Positions 1-5,109 of a stretch of DNA of 5,843 nucleotides are shown here, one piece after another. Made by a program: the position numbers and the translations under genes. Under the pieces are notes generated by a model, which was given only the letters and a program-made list of their open reading frames with translations, had not been told where the DNA came from and did not search any database. The DNA lies in contig JBAXTU010000034.1 of the NCBI GenBank assembly GCA_037130015.1, positions 1 through 5,843 on the forward strand, written 5' to 3'. The DNA is from JBAXTU01 sp037130015 (lineage in GTDB: Bacteria; Patescibacteriota; Patescibacteriia; 2-01-FULL-39-33). Position 1 is the first letter of the stretch. Each line of letters opens with the position of its first letter.

Positions 1-2168
1 GCATCAGTCGCCACATTCGCCACCTCAGCAAAAGTGATGCCACCGGATATTTCCACTGACAAATCAAGTTCAATGGCTGGAAATTTGGGAATAGGTTGAT
101 AGGTTGGCGCTGATTTGGTATTTATAGCAATTGTCGCAAAATCAACTTCCAAAATGGCCACGCTATTTTTGATGCCATAAGCTGACAAAACTTTTTGGCT
201 AGTCATGCCGATTGAGCCGATATTTTTTTCATTAACTAAAATTTCAGCCACAGGCGAACCAAAAGCACCAGCACTATCAGTGGTTTCTTTATATTTAATC
301 TTTATATTCAATCTACTAACCAAACCTTCAAAAATTCCTTTGGCCTTACTCAAAGCATCCGAAGAATTTTTAGATGAGACGGCGATGAGCAAAGTTTCTT
401 TTTCCTGTGGCAAATCATTAGCTTTGAGTGGTAAATAAACATTAGATAAATCAAACAATTGCACCTCAGGATAAAAACCGACATTCTCGGCGATAATTTG
501 CAAAGCGCCAGGCACGAGCGAAGTGCGCATATACTCAAAATCAGAACTCAACGGATTGGAAATTTTGATGTGACTGGCGACGTCCAAGCGACAATTAGCA
601 ATTTGTTTTTCGGAAATAAAAGAATAAGTGTAAATTTCTGTCAGTCCCATGCCCGCCAAAATATCTTTGGCTTTGTTTTGCCAATAAAAATTATCACTAG
701 AAAAATTTTCTGGCAAATCGCCAGCCATTAATTTGGTTGGCAAATTATGATAGCCATACAAGCGAGCCACTTCTTCAATAAGATCATGTTCACCCTCAAC
801 ATCGCCATCACGCCACCATGGCACCGAGACTTTCATTTCGGTCTTGGCGACTGTCACCTTGAAGCCCAAACTTTCCAAAATGTCTTTGATCTTAGCTGGT
901 TTAATTTCCACGCCCAACATACGCTCCACATTTTGAGCATCTAATTTTATTTCTTGAGCTTTAAATTTATGATTATTAACATCAATAATTTCACTGACCG
1001 CTTTGGCGCCGGCCAACTCTTGAGCCAATTCAATGGCACGCAACATGGATGCCTCAACATTCATAGAACTCAATCCCTTTTCATAAAGATTTGAACTGTC
1101 AGAACGCAAATTCAAGGCGCGAGAAGTTTTGCGCACGGAAACTGAATCAAAATTAGCGCATTCAAAAACAATGGTTTTAGTTTCAGGGGTTGTAGCTGAT
1201 AATTCTCCGCCCATGACTCCTGCCACGGCCACTGGATTTTTAGCGTCAGCTATCACCAAATGTTCTTCGCTCAGTCCGTATGATTTACCATCAAGTGCTA
1301 AAATAGTCTCCCCTTTTTTGGCAATGCGTACATTAATTTCATTACCAGTCAATTTATCATAATCAAAAACATGCATGGGCTGACCGAATTCCAGTAAAAT
1401 ATAATTAGTAATATCCACTAGATTATTGATTGGTCGCAAATCACTGGCCAGCAATCTTTGTTGCAACCATAGTGGTGATGGACCAACTTTAACATCGGTC
1501 ATGACCATGGCTTGATAGCGTGGGCATAATTTCGATTCTTTGACTGTGACGGATAATTTCTTTTTTTCGCCTTTGACTGCAAAATTCGGCTTGGGTATTT
1601 CGTACAAAAATTTCTCTTCCAAAATGGCTGAGGCTTCACGCGCCAGACCAATCACGCACATGGCGTCCGGACGATTGGAAGTGACTTCCAAATCCAGAAT
1701 CGCGTCACTAATAGGCATGATTTTTTCAAGGGGCAATCCCACTTCGGTATAGTCAGGCAAAATAAAAATTCCTGTGTGATCTTCGCCAATACCCAGTTCT
1801 TTTTGAGAACACATCATACCAAAACTTTCCACACCGCGGAGCTTGGCTGATTTGATTTCAAAATTGCCCACCTTGCCACCCACCAAAACCACTGGCACTT
1901 TTTGGCCTTCTAGGATATTTGGTGCGCCACAGACGATTTGCAATTCTTCTTTACCAACGTTTACTTTGCAGACATGAAGCTTATCAGCGTCTGGATGCTG
2001 ATCTATTTTTATGATTTGACCGACAACAACCTTCTCAAAGTTTTGTTTGATTTCTGTAATGTGATCAACCGACGGGCCAGACAAAGAAATTTTCTTAGCA
2101 AATTCTTGGGCCGACAAGTTTGTCTTCACGTATGATTTTAACCAGTTGTAGGAGATGTTGAGATTCAT
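1..2168 (-). CDS. pheT: Phenylalanyl-tRNA synthetase beta subunit, 3' end beyond window
   Basis: The beta chain of PheRS pairs with PheS in a cytoplasmic (alpha-beta)2 enzyme that charges tRNA-Phe, and it carries editing and tRNA-binding modules. The frame is open from ATG 2168 to the left edge, giving 722 complete codons; the family is usually near 800, so about 75-80 residues are missing. Visible in order: N-terminal MNLNISYNWLK; an EMAP/OB-type tRNA-binding domain with HPDADKLHVCKV near residues 58-69 and VCGAPNI after it; the B3/B4 region with RPINNLVDITNYI; RKTSRALNLRSDSSNLYEKG near 350-365; a B5 domain near 400-470 ending in DLIEEVARLYGYHNLP; the inactive synthetase-like core with GMGLTEIYTYSFIS near 505; and the start of the FDX-ACB anticodon-binding domain (KFPAIELDLSVEI, about 693 on). 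The start sits 6 nt after the stop of the preceding small ORF with no clear Shine-Dalgarno site, so translational coupling is possible. No strong promoter of its own was seen. Confidence 0.97.
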   Translation of the reverse strand, partial: MNLNISYNWLKSYVKTNLSAQEFAKKISLSGPSVDHITEIKQNFEKVVVGQIIKIDQHPDADKLHVCKVNVGKEELQIVCGAPNILEGQKVPVVLVGGKVGNFEIKSAKLRGVESFGMMCSQKELGIGEDHTGIFILPDYTEVGLPLEKIMPISDAILDLEVTSNRPDAMCVIGLAREASAILEEKFLYEIPKPNFAVKGEKKKLSVTVKESKLCPRYQAMVMTDVKVGPSPLWLQQRLLASDLRPINNLVDITNYILLEFGQPMHVFDYDKLTGNEINVRIAKKGETILALDGKSYGLSEEHLVIADAKNPVAVAGVMGGELSATTPETKTIVFECANFDSVSVRKTSRALNLRSDSSNLYEKGLSSMNVEASMLRAIELAQELAGAKAVSEIIDVNNHKFKAQEIKLDAQNVERMLGVEIKPAKIKDILESLGFKVTVAKTEMKVSVPWWRDGDVEGEHDLIEEVARLYGYHNLPTKLMAGDLPENFSSDNFYWQNKAKDILAGMGLTEIYTYSFISEKQIANCRLDVASHIKISNPLSSDFEYMRTSLVPGALQIIAENVGFYPEVQLFDLSNVYLPLKANDLPQEKETLLIAVSSKNSSDALSKAKGIFEGLVSRLNIKIKYKETTDSAGAFGSPVAEILVNEKNIGSIGMTSQKVLSAYGIKNSVAILEVDFATIAINTKSAPTYQPIPKFPAIELDLSVEISGGITFAEVANVATD
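2132..2168 (-). repeat. pheT 5' end, copy still attached to pheT
   Basis: The first 36 bases of pheT recur at the start of the small upstream ORF (2592-2627) in the same orientation. Thirty of 36 positions match, including an uninterrupted 13-base block from the ATG and an 8-base block CTACAACT. The copies are offset by 459 bp, a multiple of three. Similarity does not continue further into either gene and is weak upstream of the ATG. Confidence 0.75.
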
Positions 2169-2174
2169 AATATT

Positions 2175-2627
2175 TTATCCATAATAATGAAAACGCATTA
2201 AAGTTAAAATTATATATTTAATAAATACATATGAAATAGATATCAAAAGAATTGAAATAATAATATTAACTATGTTTACACAATATTTTTTTCTTTCTAA
2301 TATTAGTTTTATATTTACAAAATATTTATAAATGTTCTTAAATAATAATCTTACATATATAAGGAACAGTACTATAAAAAATAACGTGATTATATTTTTT
2401 ATTGAACCCCAAGCCGTGATAGGAATAGGTGGACCAAGTGAGATACTACTAATACTTTGATCAGGCCACTTATAAATATTAATCCAATAATATGTAATTA
2501 AATAATTTAACAATTCAATAAGTAGCAGAGCAACTACGTTAAATATTATAAAAATTGCTAATTTTCCTTTAACAGTCCGATTTCTAATATTTAACTTTAA
2601 CAAGTTGTAGACGCTGTTGAGATTCAT
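2175..2627 (-). CDS. Small AT-rich membrane protein, unknown, inserted between pheS and pheT
   Basis: I do not recognise this 150-residue protein. Hydrophobic stretches at about 23-47, 75-96 and 115-143 suggest three membrane helices. A basic segment lies near 97-115 (KNIYKYF...ERKKYC) and a polar loop at 50-70 contains SLGPPIPI. There are no catalytic motifs. The DNA is much richer in A+T than pheS or pheT, and codons are mostly AAA/ATA/TTA/AAT type, which suggests separate ancestry or weak constraint. Its first 36 bases match the first 36 of pheT at 30 positions, giving MNLNSVYNLLK against MNLNISYNWLK. So its start codon and N-terminus are probably a displaced copy of the pheT start. The stop lies 6 nt before the pheT ATG. 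It could be a real acquired gene expressed with the phe operon or a fortuitous frame in an insertion. Its uninterrupted length despite high A+T content (where stop codons are frequent) favours selection or recent arrival. Confidence 0.6.
   Translation of the reverse strand: MNLNSVYNLLKLNIRNRTVKGKLAIFIIFNVVALLLIELLNYLITYYWINIYKWPDQSISSISLGPPIPITAWGSIKNIITLFFIVLFLIYVRLLFKNIYKYFVNIKLILERKKYCVNIVNIIISILLISISYVFIKYIILTLMRFHYYG
2592..2627 (-). repeat. Displaced copy of the pheT 5' end at the start of the small ORF
   Basis: This is the partner of the pheT start at 2132-2168, with six substitutions in 36 bases. Removing the 459 bp between the two ATGs would place the pheT start directly behind the pheS-pheT spacer. 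That is the expected arrangement of an uninterrupted pheST operon, so this copy probably marks the outer boundary of an insertion. Confidence 0.7.
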
Positions 2628-2700
2628 AAAAAATTAATGACTTTTAATGCCCTAAACCACATTGTGGAATTTAAATAAGAAATTGTTTTTTCCATATTTT

Positions 2701-2858
2701 AATCGTGGGTGCTCGCCTATCTAAAATTTTAACTTTCGCGAAAAGTAAAATTCGTTACTAAATTTTTACTGTTTGAGTCCGCCAGCTGGCGGACGAGTTT
2801 AAAAATTTTGTTAGAATTTTATCTTTGAAGCTCAAAATTTTAGATTAGCGAGCGATTT
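2701..2858. repeat. Long imperfect palindromic (MITE-like) element in the pheS-pheT spacer
   Basis: The interval is one long, imperfect inverted repeat. The outer arms 2711-2730 and 2834-2853 match at 18 of 20 positions when one is reverse-complemented. A further AATCG/CGATT pair lies outside, with TGGGTG extra in the left arm. The inner arms stay alignable with small gaps (AAATTTTTA near 2760 against TAAAAATTT near 2800). The centre is a perfect 18-bp palindrome at 2777-2794. No ORF of note lies inside. The form suits a non-autonomous palindromic element or a dispersed intergenic repeat. In RNA it would fold into one long hairpin between pheS and the downstream genes. The left end recurs at 4005-4031. 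Confidence 0.75.
2777..2794. repeat. Perfect 18-bp palindrome GTCCGCCAGCTGGCGGAC
   Basis: This is the exact centre of the long palindromic element. Its arms (TCCGCCA/TGGCGGA) recur with a two-base spacer at 5110-5125 downstream of the nuclease gene, so it belongs to a repeated class in this genome. It is strikingly GC-rich against an A+T-rich surround. Confidence 0.85.
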
Positions 2859-2871
2859 TTCTTTTTGTTAG

Positions 2872-2898
2872 CTTTTTCTTTTACTAAAAAAGAAAAAG
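2872..2898. repeat. AT-rich inverted repeat just after pheS
   Basis: Arms CTTTTTCTTTT (2872-2882) and AAAAGAAAAAG (2888-2898) form a perfect 11-bp stem with a 5-nt loop, starting about 9 nt beyond the pheS stop. On the minus-strand RNA no U-tract follows, so it is a poor intrinsic terminator. A role in mRNA 3'-end protection or weak attenuation is possible but not shown. Confidence 0.6.
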
Positions 2899-2907
2899 TA
2901 AAAATTC

Positions 2908-3960
2908 CTAAAACTGCTTATTAAACCTTAAATCATTCTTATACAGCAATCTTATATCATCAATATTTAAGTCTGCTTTCATGGTGTAGCACCTCTCCAC
3001 GCCCCAACCAAAAGCAAACCCGCTATACTTGGACGAATCAATGCCACCAGCTTTGAGGACATTTGGATGCACCATGCCAGCGCCGGCGAGCTCTAACCAA
3101 CCTTCTTTGCACATACGGCATGAACTATTGTCTTCCAACTTGCCAGTGCCGTGACACAAACCGCAAGAAATATCCACCTCAAAACTCGGCTCGGTAAATT
3201 GAAAATGATGAGGACGAAGCCTGATGGTGCGATCGGCGCCAAAAAACTTTTTGACAAAAAATTCAATCGTGCCTTTGAGATGCGTGATATTGATATCCTT
3301 ATCAATCACCAAGCCTTCAAACTGATGAAACATGGGCGTATGAGAAATATCAATCTGACGGCGATAGCACTTGGAAATATTCATCATGCGAATCGGCAAT
3401 TTGCCCTTTTCCATTTCCCTCACCTGTCCACTGGAAGTGTGCGGGGTCAAAATACGTTTGCCGAATTTTTTATCCACGATTTTTTTATCAATAAAAAAGG
3501 TTTCCCACTCGTCGCGAGCCGGATGATCGCCAGGCATATTGAGAGTTTCAAAAGCATAATAATCCCATTCAACTTCCGGATATTTCACGCGCTCAAAACC
3601 AATACCTTCAAAGATAGAGGAGATTTCTCTGACCGCCTCAGTGACGAGATGTAAATGCCCGATAGGCGGTACATCTCCGGGCAAAGAAAAATCAAAACCG
3701 CTCAGGCCCGAATTGCCAGATAATGCGTTTTTTAAATTTTCTAATTCTTCAACAATGAAATTTTTGGTCTCATTGGCCAAGATGCCAATTTCAGCCACTT
3801 CTTCGCGAGCCACGTCTTTGAGGCCTTTGAGGATATTGGTGAGTAAGCCGTTTTTGCGACCTAGGTATTTGTTCTCCAAAGCTTCAAGGTCAGCTGGACT
3901 TTTGGCGCCCCCAATTTCCTTGGAAAATTCGGTTTTTAGGTTTTTTAGAGAGTCTTTCAT
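2908..3960 (-). CDS. pheS: Phenylalanyl-tRNA synthetase alpha subunit
   Basis: This catalytic class II subunit of PheRS activates phenylalanine with ATP and transfers it to tRNA-Phe together with PheT. From ATG 3960 it is 350 residues, normal for bacteria. The N-terminal coiled-coil region covers about 1-85 (KYLGRKNGLLT at 31-41). The catalytic domain begins near GHLHLVTEAVREI (101-113), followed by LNMPGDHPARDEWETFF (140-156), LTPHTSSGQVR (171-181), motif 2 with CYRRQIDISHTPMFHQFEGL (198-217), GAGMVHPNVL (293-302), motif 3 YSGFAFGWGVERC (312-324) and the terminal DLRFNKQF. Between FTEPSFEVDI and WLEL sits an insert with C266, C269, C281 and C284, a probable zinc knuckle absent from E. coli PheS. 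ERCYTMKADLN after motif 3 departs from the usual ERLAMLKYG type. A 13-codon TTG-initiated extension (to 3999) was rejected because it coincides with the promoter. Confidence 0.97.
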   Translation of the reverse strand: MKDSLKNLKTEFSKEIGGAKSPADLEALENKYLGRKNGLLTNILKGLKDVAREEVAEIGILANETKNFIVEELENLKNALSGNSGLSGFDFSLPGDVPPIGHLHLVTEAVREISSIFEGIGFERVKYPEVEWDYYAFETLNMPGDHPARDEWETFFIDKKIVDKKFGKRILTPHTSSGQVREMEKGKLPIRMMNISKCYRRQIDISHTPMFHQFEGLVIDKDINITHLKGTIEFFVKKFFGADRTIRLRPHHFQFTEPSFEVDISCGLCHGTGKLEDNSSCRMCKEGWLELAGAGMVHPNVLKAGGIDSSKYSGFAFGWGVERCYTMKADLNIDDIRLLYKNDLRFNKQF

Positions 3961-3969
3961 AATGGAATT

Positions 3970-3999
3970 ATTATAACTTATTTGACGGCTATTAGTCAA
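3970..3999 (-). promoter_or_regulatory. pheS promoter, giving a nearly leaderless mRNA
   Basis: Reading the minus strand, a -35 box TTGACT (3999-3994) and a perfect -10 box TATAAT (3975-3970) are separated by 18 bp. The expected start is around 3962-3964, only 0-4 nt before the pheS ATG at 3960. No Shine-Dalgarno sequence fits in such a leader, so translation probably starts on a leaderless or near-leaderless message. Confidence 0.8.
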
Positions 4000-4004
4000 T
4001 TTAC

Positions 4005-4031
4005 AATCGTGGGTGCTCGCCTTATCTAAAA
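4005..4031. repeat. Solo end of the pheS-pheT palindromic element
   Basis: The 27 bases here match 2701-2726 in the same orientation with a single inserted T (GCTCGCCTTATC against GCTCGCCTATC). Only the outer end of the element is present, so this is a fragment or a shorter family member. The two copies flank pheS as direct repeats and this one abuts the terminator of the upstream membrane-protein gene. Confidence 0.75.
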
Positions 4032-4059
4032 CAAAAGAAACGCGAACCCGTCGCGTCTC
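4025..4059 (-). terminator. Intrinsic terminator of the 126-residue membrane protein gene
   Basis: In the minus-strand RNA, arms 4059-4051 and 4045-4037 pair over 9 bp (core ACGCGA/TCGCGT, one G-U pair) around a 5-nt loop. A U-rich tail TTTTGTTTTAG follows. It lies 25 nt after the stop at 4084 and before the pheS promoter, so it separates the two transcription units. Confidence 0.75.
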
Positions 4060-4083
4060 TACAAAAAAATTAAATAAATTATT

Positions 4084-4464
4084 CTAAATCGCTCTCCTTT
4101 GCGAAATAAACAAATACTCCACAATAACCACCGACATTACAAACAAAATTATATTCCACCAAGTAAGCAAATTCAAATGCTCCAAAAATAACAATCCAAC
4201 CAACAAAAACGACAAGAAAATCGCCTGGCGAAAAGACGTGCCCACAATACGGAACTCAAGAGAAAACTTATTAAAAATCCTGCGCCAAGCAAAGCTAGCC
4301 AAAAAGAAAGTGCCAACCAATGAAATAAACAAACTGGAATAGAACAAAGCAAAATCAAAAATACCAGACTGGGTGGGATCTATTTGATACAAAAACATCA
4401 CCCATACGCCCCAAGCGATAATGGTAGCTAAAATAATAACAATGAGTAGTTGTTTTAAATTCAT
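4084..4464 (-). CDS. Four-helix membrane protein of unknown function upstream of pheS
   Basis: This is a 126-residue integral membrane protein with predicted helices at about 5-26, 37-60, 79-97 and 100-119. Short polar segments lie between them: YQIDPTQSG at 26-34 and RRIFNKFSLEFRIVGTSFRQ at 61-80; the C-terminus SQRRAI is basic. No enzymatic motif is visible. From memory, similar small proteins with an N-terminal QIDPTQSG stretch and an RxVGTSFRQ stretch occur in CPR genomes, often near pheS, but I cannot name a family or function. Base composition resembles pheS, unlike the AT-rich ORF at 2175-2627. It has its own extended -10 promoter and its own terminator, so it appears to be a single-gene unit beside the pheST operon. 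Confidence 0.85.
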   Translation of the reverse strand: MNLKQLLIVIILATIIAWGVWVMFLYQIDPTQSGIFDFALFYSSLFISLVGTFFLASFAWRRIFNKFSLEFRIVGTSFRQAIFLSFLLVGLLFLEHLNLLTWWNIILFVMSVVIVEYLFISQRRAI

Positions 4465-4474
4465 AAGTATTTAT

Positions 4475-4503
4475 ATTATAGCATAAAAATTAAATCAACA
4501 AAA
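4475..4503 (-). promoter_or_regulatory. Extended -10 promoter of the membrane protein gene
   Basis: The minus strand reads TGCTATAAT with -10 box 4480-4475. The best -35 at 17-bp spacing is the weak TTTTGT (4503-4498), inside the U-tract of the upstream terminator. The start is expected near 4468, about 4 nt before ATG 4464, with no Shine-Dalgarno site: another near-leaderless arrangement like that of pheS. Confidence 0.65.
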
Positions 4504-4531
4504 ATAAAATCCCGCCACGCGGGCGGGATTT
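4500..4531 (-). terminator. Strong intrinsic terminator of small RNA 2
   Basis: Arms AAATCCCGCC (4507-4516) and GGCGGGATTT (4522-4531) form a perfect 10-bp GC-rich stem with a 5-nt loop. On the minus strand it is followed by TTTTATTTTTG. No protein gene ends near it, which points to a short non-coding transcript ending here. Confidence 0.85.
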
Positions 4532-4623
4532 AGAGAAGGTAGTGTTATTTTAATGGATATTGTGCCAATGGAGAGAAATTTAAGGCGCAATGCATCAAAA
4601 CAAAACTTGATTACCTTCCCCAT
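4500..4623 (-). ncRNA. Candidate small structured RNA of about 120 nt (RNA 2)
   Basis: A promoter with a perfect -10 (4637-4632) and a strong terminator (4500-4531) bracket this interval, and no ORF of note lies between. Folding by eye of the minus-strand RNA gives three parts: a closing 7-bp stem GAAGGTA/TACCTTC (4618-4612 with 4541-4535); a small hairpin ATCAAG...TTTGAT just inside it; and an apical hairpin 4591-4584/4566-4559 (8 positions, one A-C mismatch) with a 17-nt loop. A single-stranded A+U-rich segment follows before the closing strand. The outline (closing stem, open central region, apical stem, terminator) resembles 6S RNA in general form, but it is much shorter than known 6S RNAs and I see no diagnostic motif. 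It lacks the SRP RNA GGAA/AGCA signature. Identity unknown. Confidence 0.65.
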
Positions 4624-4631
4624 GGAAATTT

Positions 4632-4659
4632 ATTATATCACTTTTATAAACAAAAACAA
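4632..4659 (-). promoter_or_regulatory. Promoter of small RNA 2
   Basis: The minus strand has a perfect -10 TATAAT (4637-4632) and a -35-like TTGTTT (4659-4654) with 16-bp spacing. The predicted start near 4623-4625 lies just before the closing stem of RNA 2, and the strong terminator follows about 120 nt later. Confidence 0.7.
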
Positions 4660-4676
4660 TATTTGAAAAAAATATC

Positions 4677-4685
4677 TGTGGATAA
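4677..4685 (-). promoter_or_regulatory. Consensus DnaA-box sequence TTATCCACA
   Basis: A perfect match to the E. coli DnaA box lies on the minus strand between the RNA 1 terminator and the RNA 2 promoter. It is a single copy with no cluster or origin-like DNA unwinding element nearby, so it may be chance or a local regulatory DnaA site. Confidence 0.3.
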
Positions 4686-4692
4686 GTCAAAT

Positions 4693-4716
4693 AAAAAAAA
4701 CAGGAAATGACTCCCG
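4693..4716 (-). terminator. Probable intrinsic terminator of RNA 1
   Basis: In minus-strand RNA, CGGGA (4716-4712) pairs with UCCUG (4705-4701) with one G-U pair around a 6-nt loop. Eight consecutive U (4700-4693) follow. The hairpin is short, but the uninterrupted U-tract directly after it is typical. Confidence 0.65.
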
Positions 4717-5018
4717 CCTTTTATTATTTATAAATATATATTATCTTCACTTTGATACGAATAAGGCTTAAAAAAGAAGTTTAAGGCGCTAAAATGATTT
4801 TGTGGCCAACTTATTTTTTTAGCCGTCTTCGTTTTTCGCTAGAAGCGAAAAGTGACAAGCATACGCCCCCTTCGTATCAAACTAAAGATAATTTTTAATT
4901 TTCAGAACCCTTGCTAAAGGGCGATAATAACAGATGACCATTACACCGCCCCTAGCAAGGAGCCTGAAACTTCTCCTTGTAAAACAGCTAGCCCTTCTTA
5001 TTGGCTTCTGCGATTTAA
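4693..5018 (-). ncRNA. Candidate large structured RNA of about 325 nt (RNA 1), unidentified
   Basis: A near-ideal promoter at 5053-5025, a terminator at 4716-4693 and dense pairing between them indicate an RNA gene. The 3' domain is closed by a 21-position helix, 4741-4761 with 4871-4891 (two mismatches; central 11 bp TTTGATACGAA perfect). Inside it are hairpins: TTTTCGCT/AGCGAAAA around 4835-4855, GGCTAA/TTGGCC, and CTTAAA/TTTAAG around 4765-4785. The 5' domain has strong stems 4953-4960/4909-4916, 4947-4951/4919-4923 and 4964-4969/4900-4905, and a competing helix 4956-4962/4973-4979. Size is in the range of tmRNA or RNase P RNA. However, I find no tRNA-like end with CCA or tag peptide for tmRNA, and no GAGGAAAGUCC or ACAGAA core for RNase P. 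The longest ATG frame within the 5' domain is a 19-codon one (M V I C Y Y ...) and is not convincing. Confidence 0.7.
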
Positions 5019-5024
5019 TATATT

Positions 5025-5053
5025 ATTATAGCACACATATAATATTTTGTCAA
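5025..5053 (-). promoter_or_regulatory. Near-ideal promoter of RNA 1
   Basis: The minus strand has -35 TTGACA (5053-5048), exactly 17 bp of spacer and -10 TATAAT (5030-5025), preceded by an extended-10 TGTGC. Every element matches the housekeeping sigma consensus. It is the strongest promoter in the window and no protein-coding start lies downstream for more than 500 bp, so the product is most likely an abundant stable RNA. Confidence 0.88.
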
Positions 5054-5075
5054 TAGTAATTTAAATATAAAGACA

Positions 5076-5101
5076 AAAAATGACCAAAATAGGCCATTTT
5101 T
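5076..5101 (-). terminator. Terminator downstream of the nuclease/helicase gene
   Basis: The stem AAAAATGACC (5076-5085) / GGCCATTTTT (5092-5101) has a 6-nt loop. In minus-strand RNA all ten positions pair, one as G-U, and the arm ends in U residues. It lies about 30 nt beyond the stop at 5132 and just upstream of the RNA 1 promoter. In the plus direction it could also work, less perfectly. Confidence 0.65.
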
Positions 5102-5109
5102 ATTGATTA

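Noticed and set aside
205..2135. Several plus-strand frames of 65-90 codons in the left third
   Set aside because: The minus strand here is continuously open and encodes PheT domains in order, so these are shadows.
3093..3305. Second minus-strand frame inside pheS
   Set aside because: It overlaps the conserved PheS catalytic core in another frame and has no support of its own.
3151..3976. Long plus-strand open frames opposite pheS
   Set aside because: They are antisense to a fully supported pheS reading frame and show no recognisable protein features or promoter.
4559..4591. SRP (4.5S) RNA apical hairpin in RNA 2
   Set aside because: The GGAA tetraloop region and the AGCA-containing internal loop of SRP RNA are absent.
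4693..5018. tmRNA or RNase P RNA
   Set aside because: The size fits, but no tRNA-like CCA end, resume codon or tag peptide is seen, and no conserved RNase P core sequences are present on either strand.
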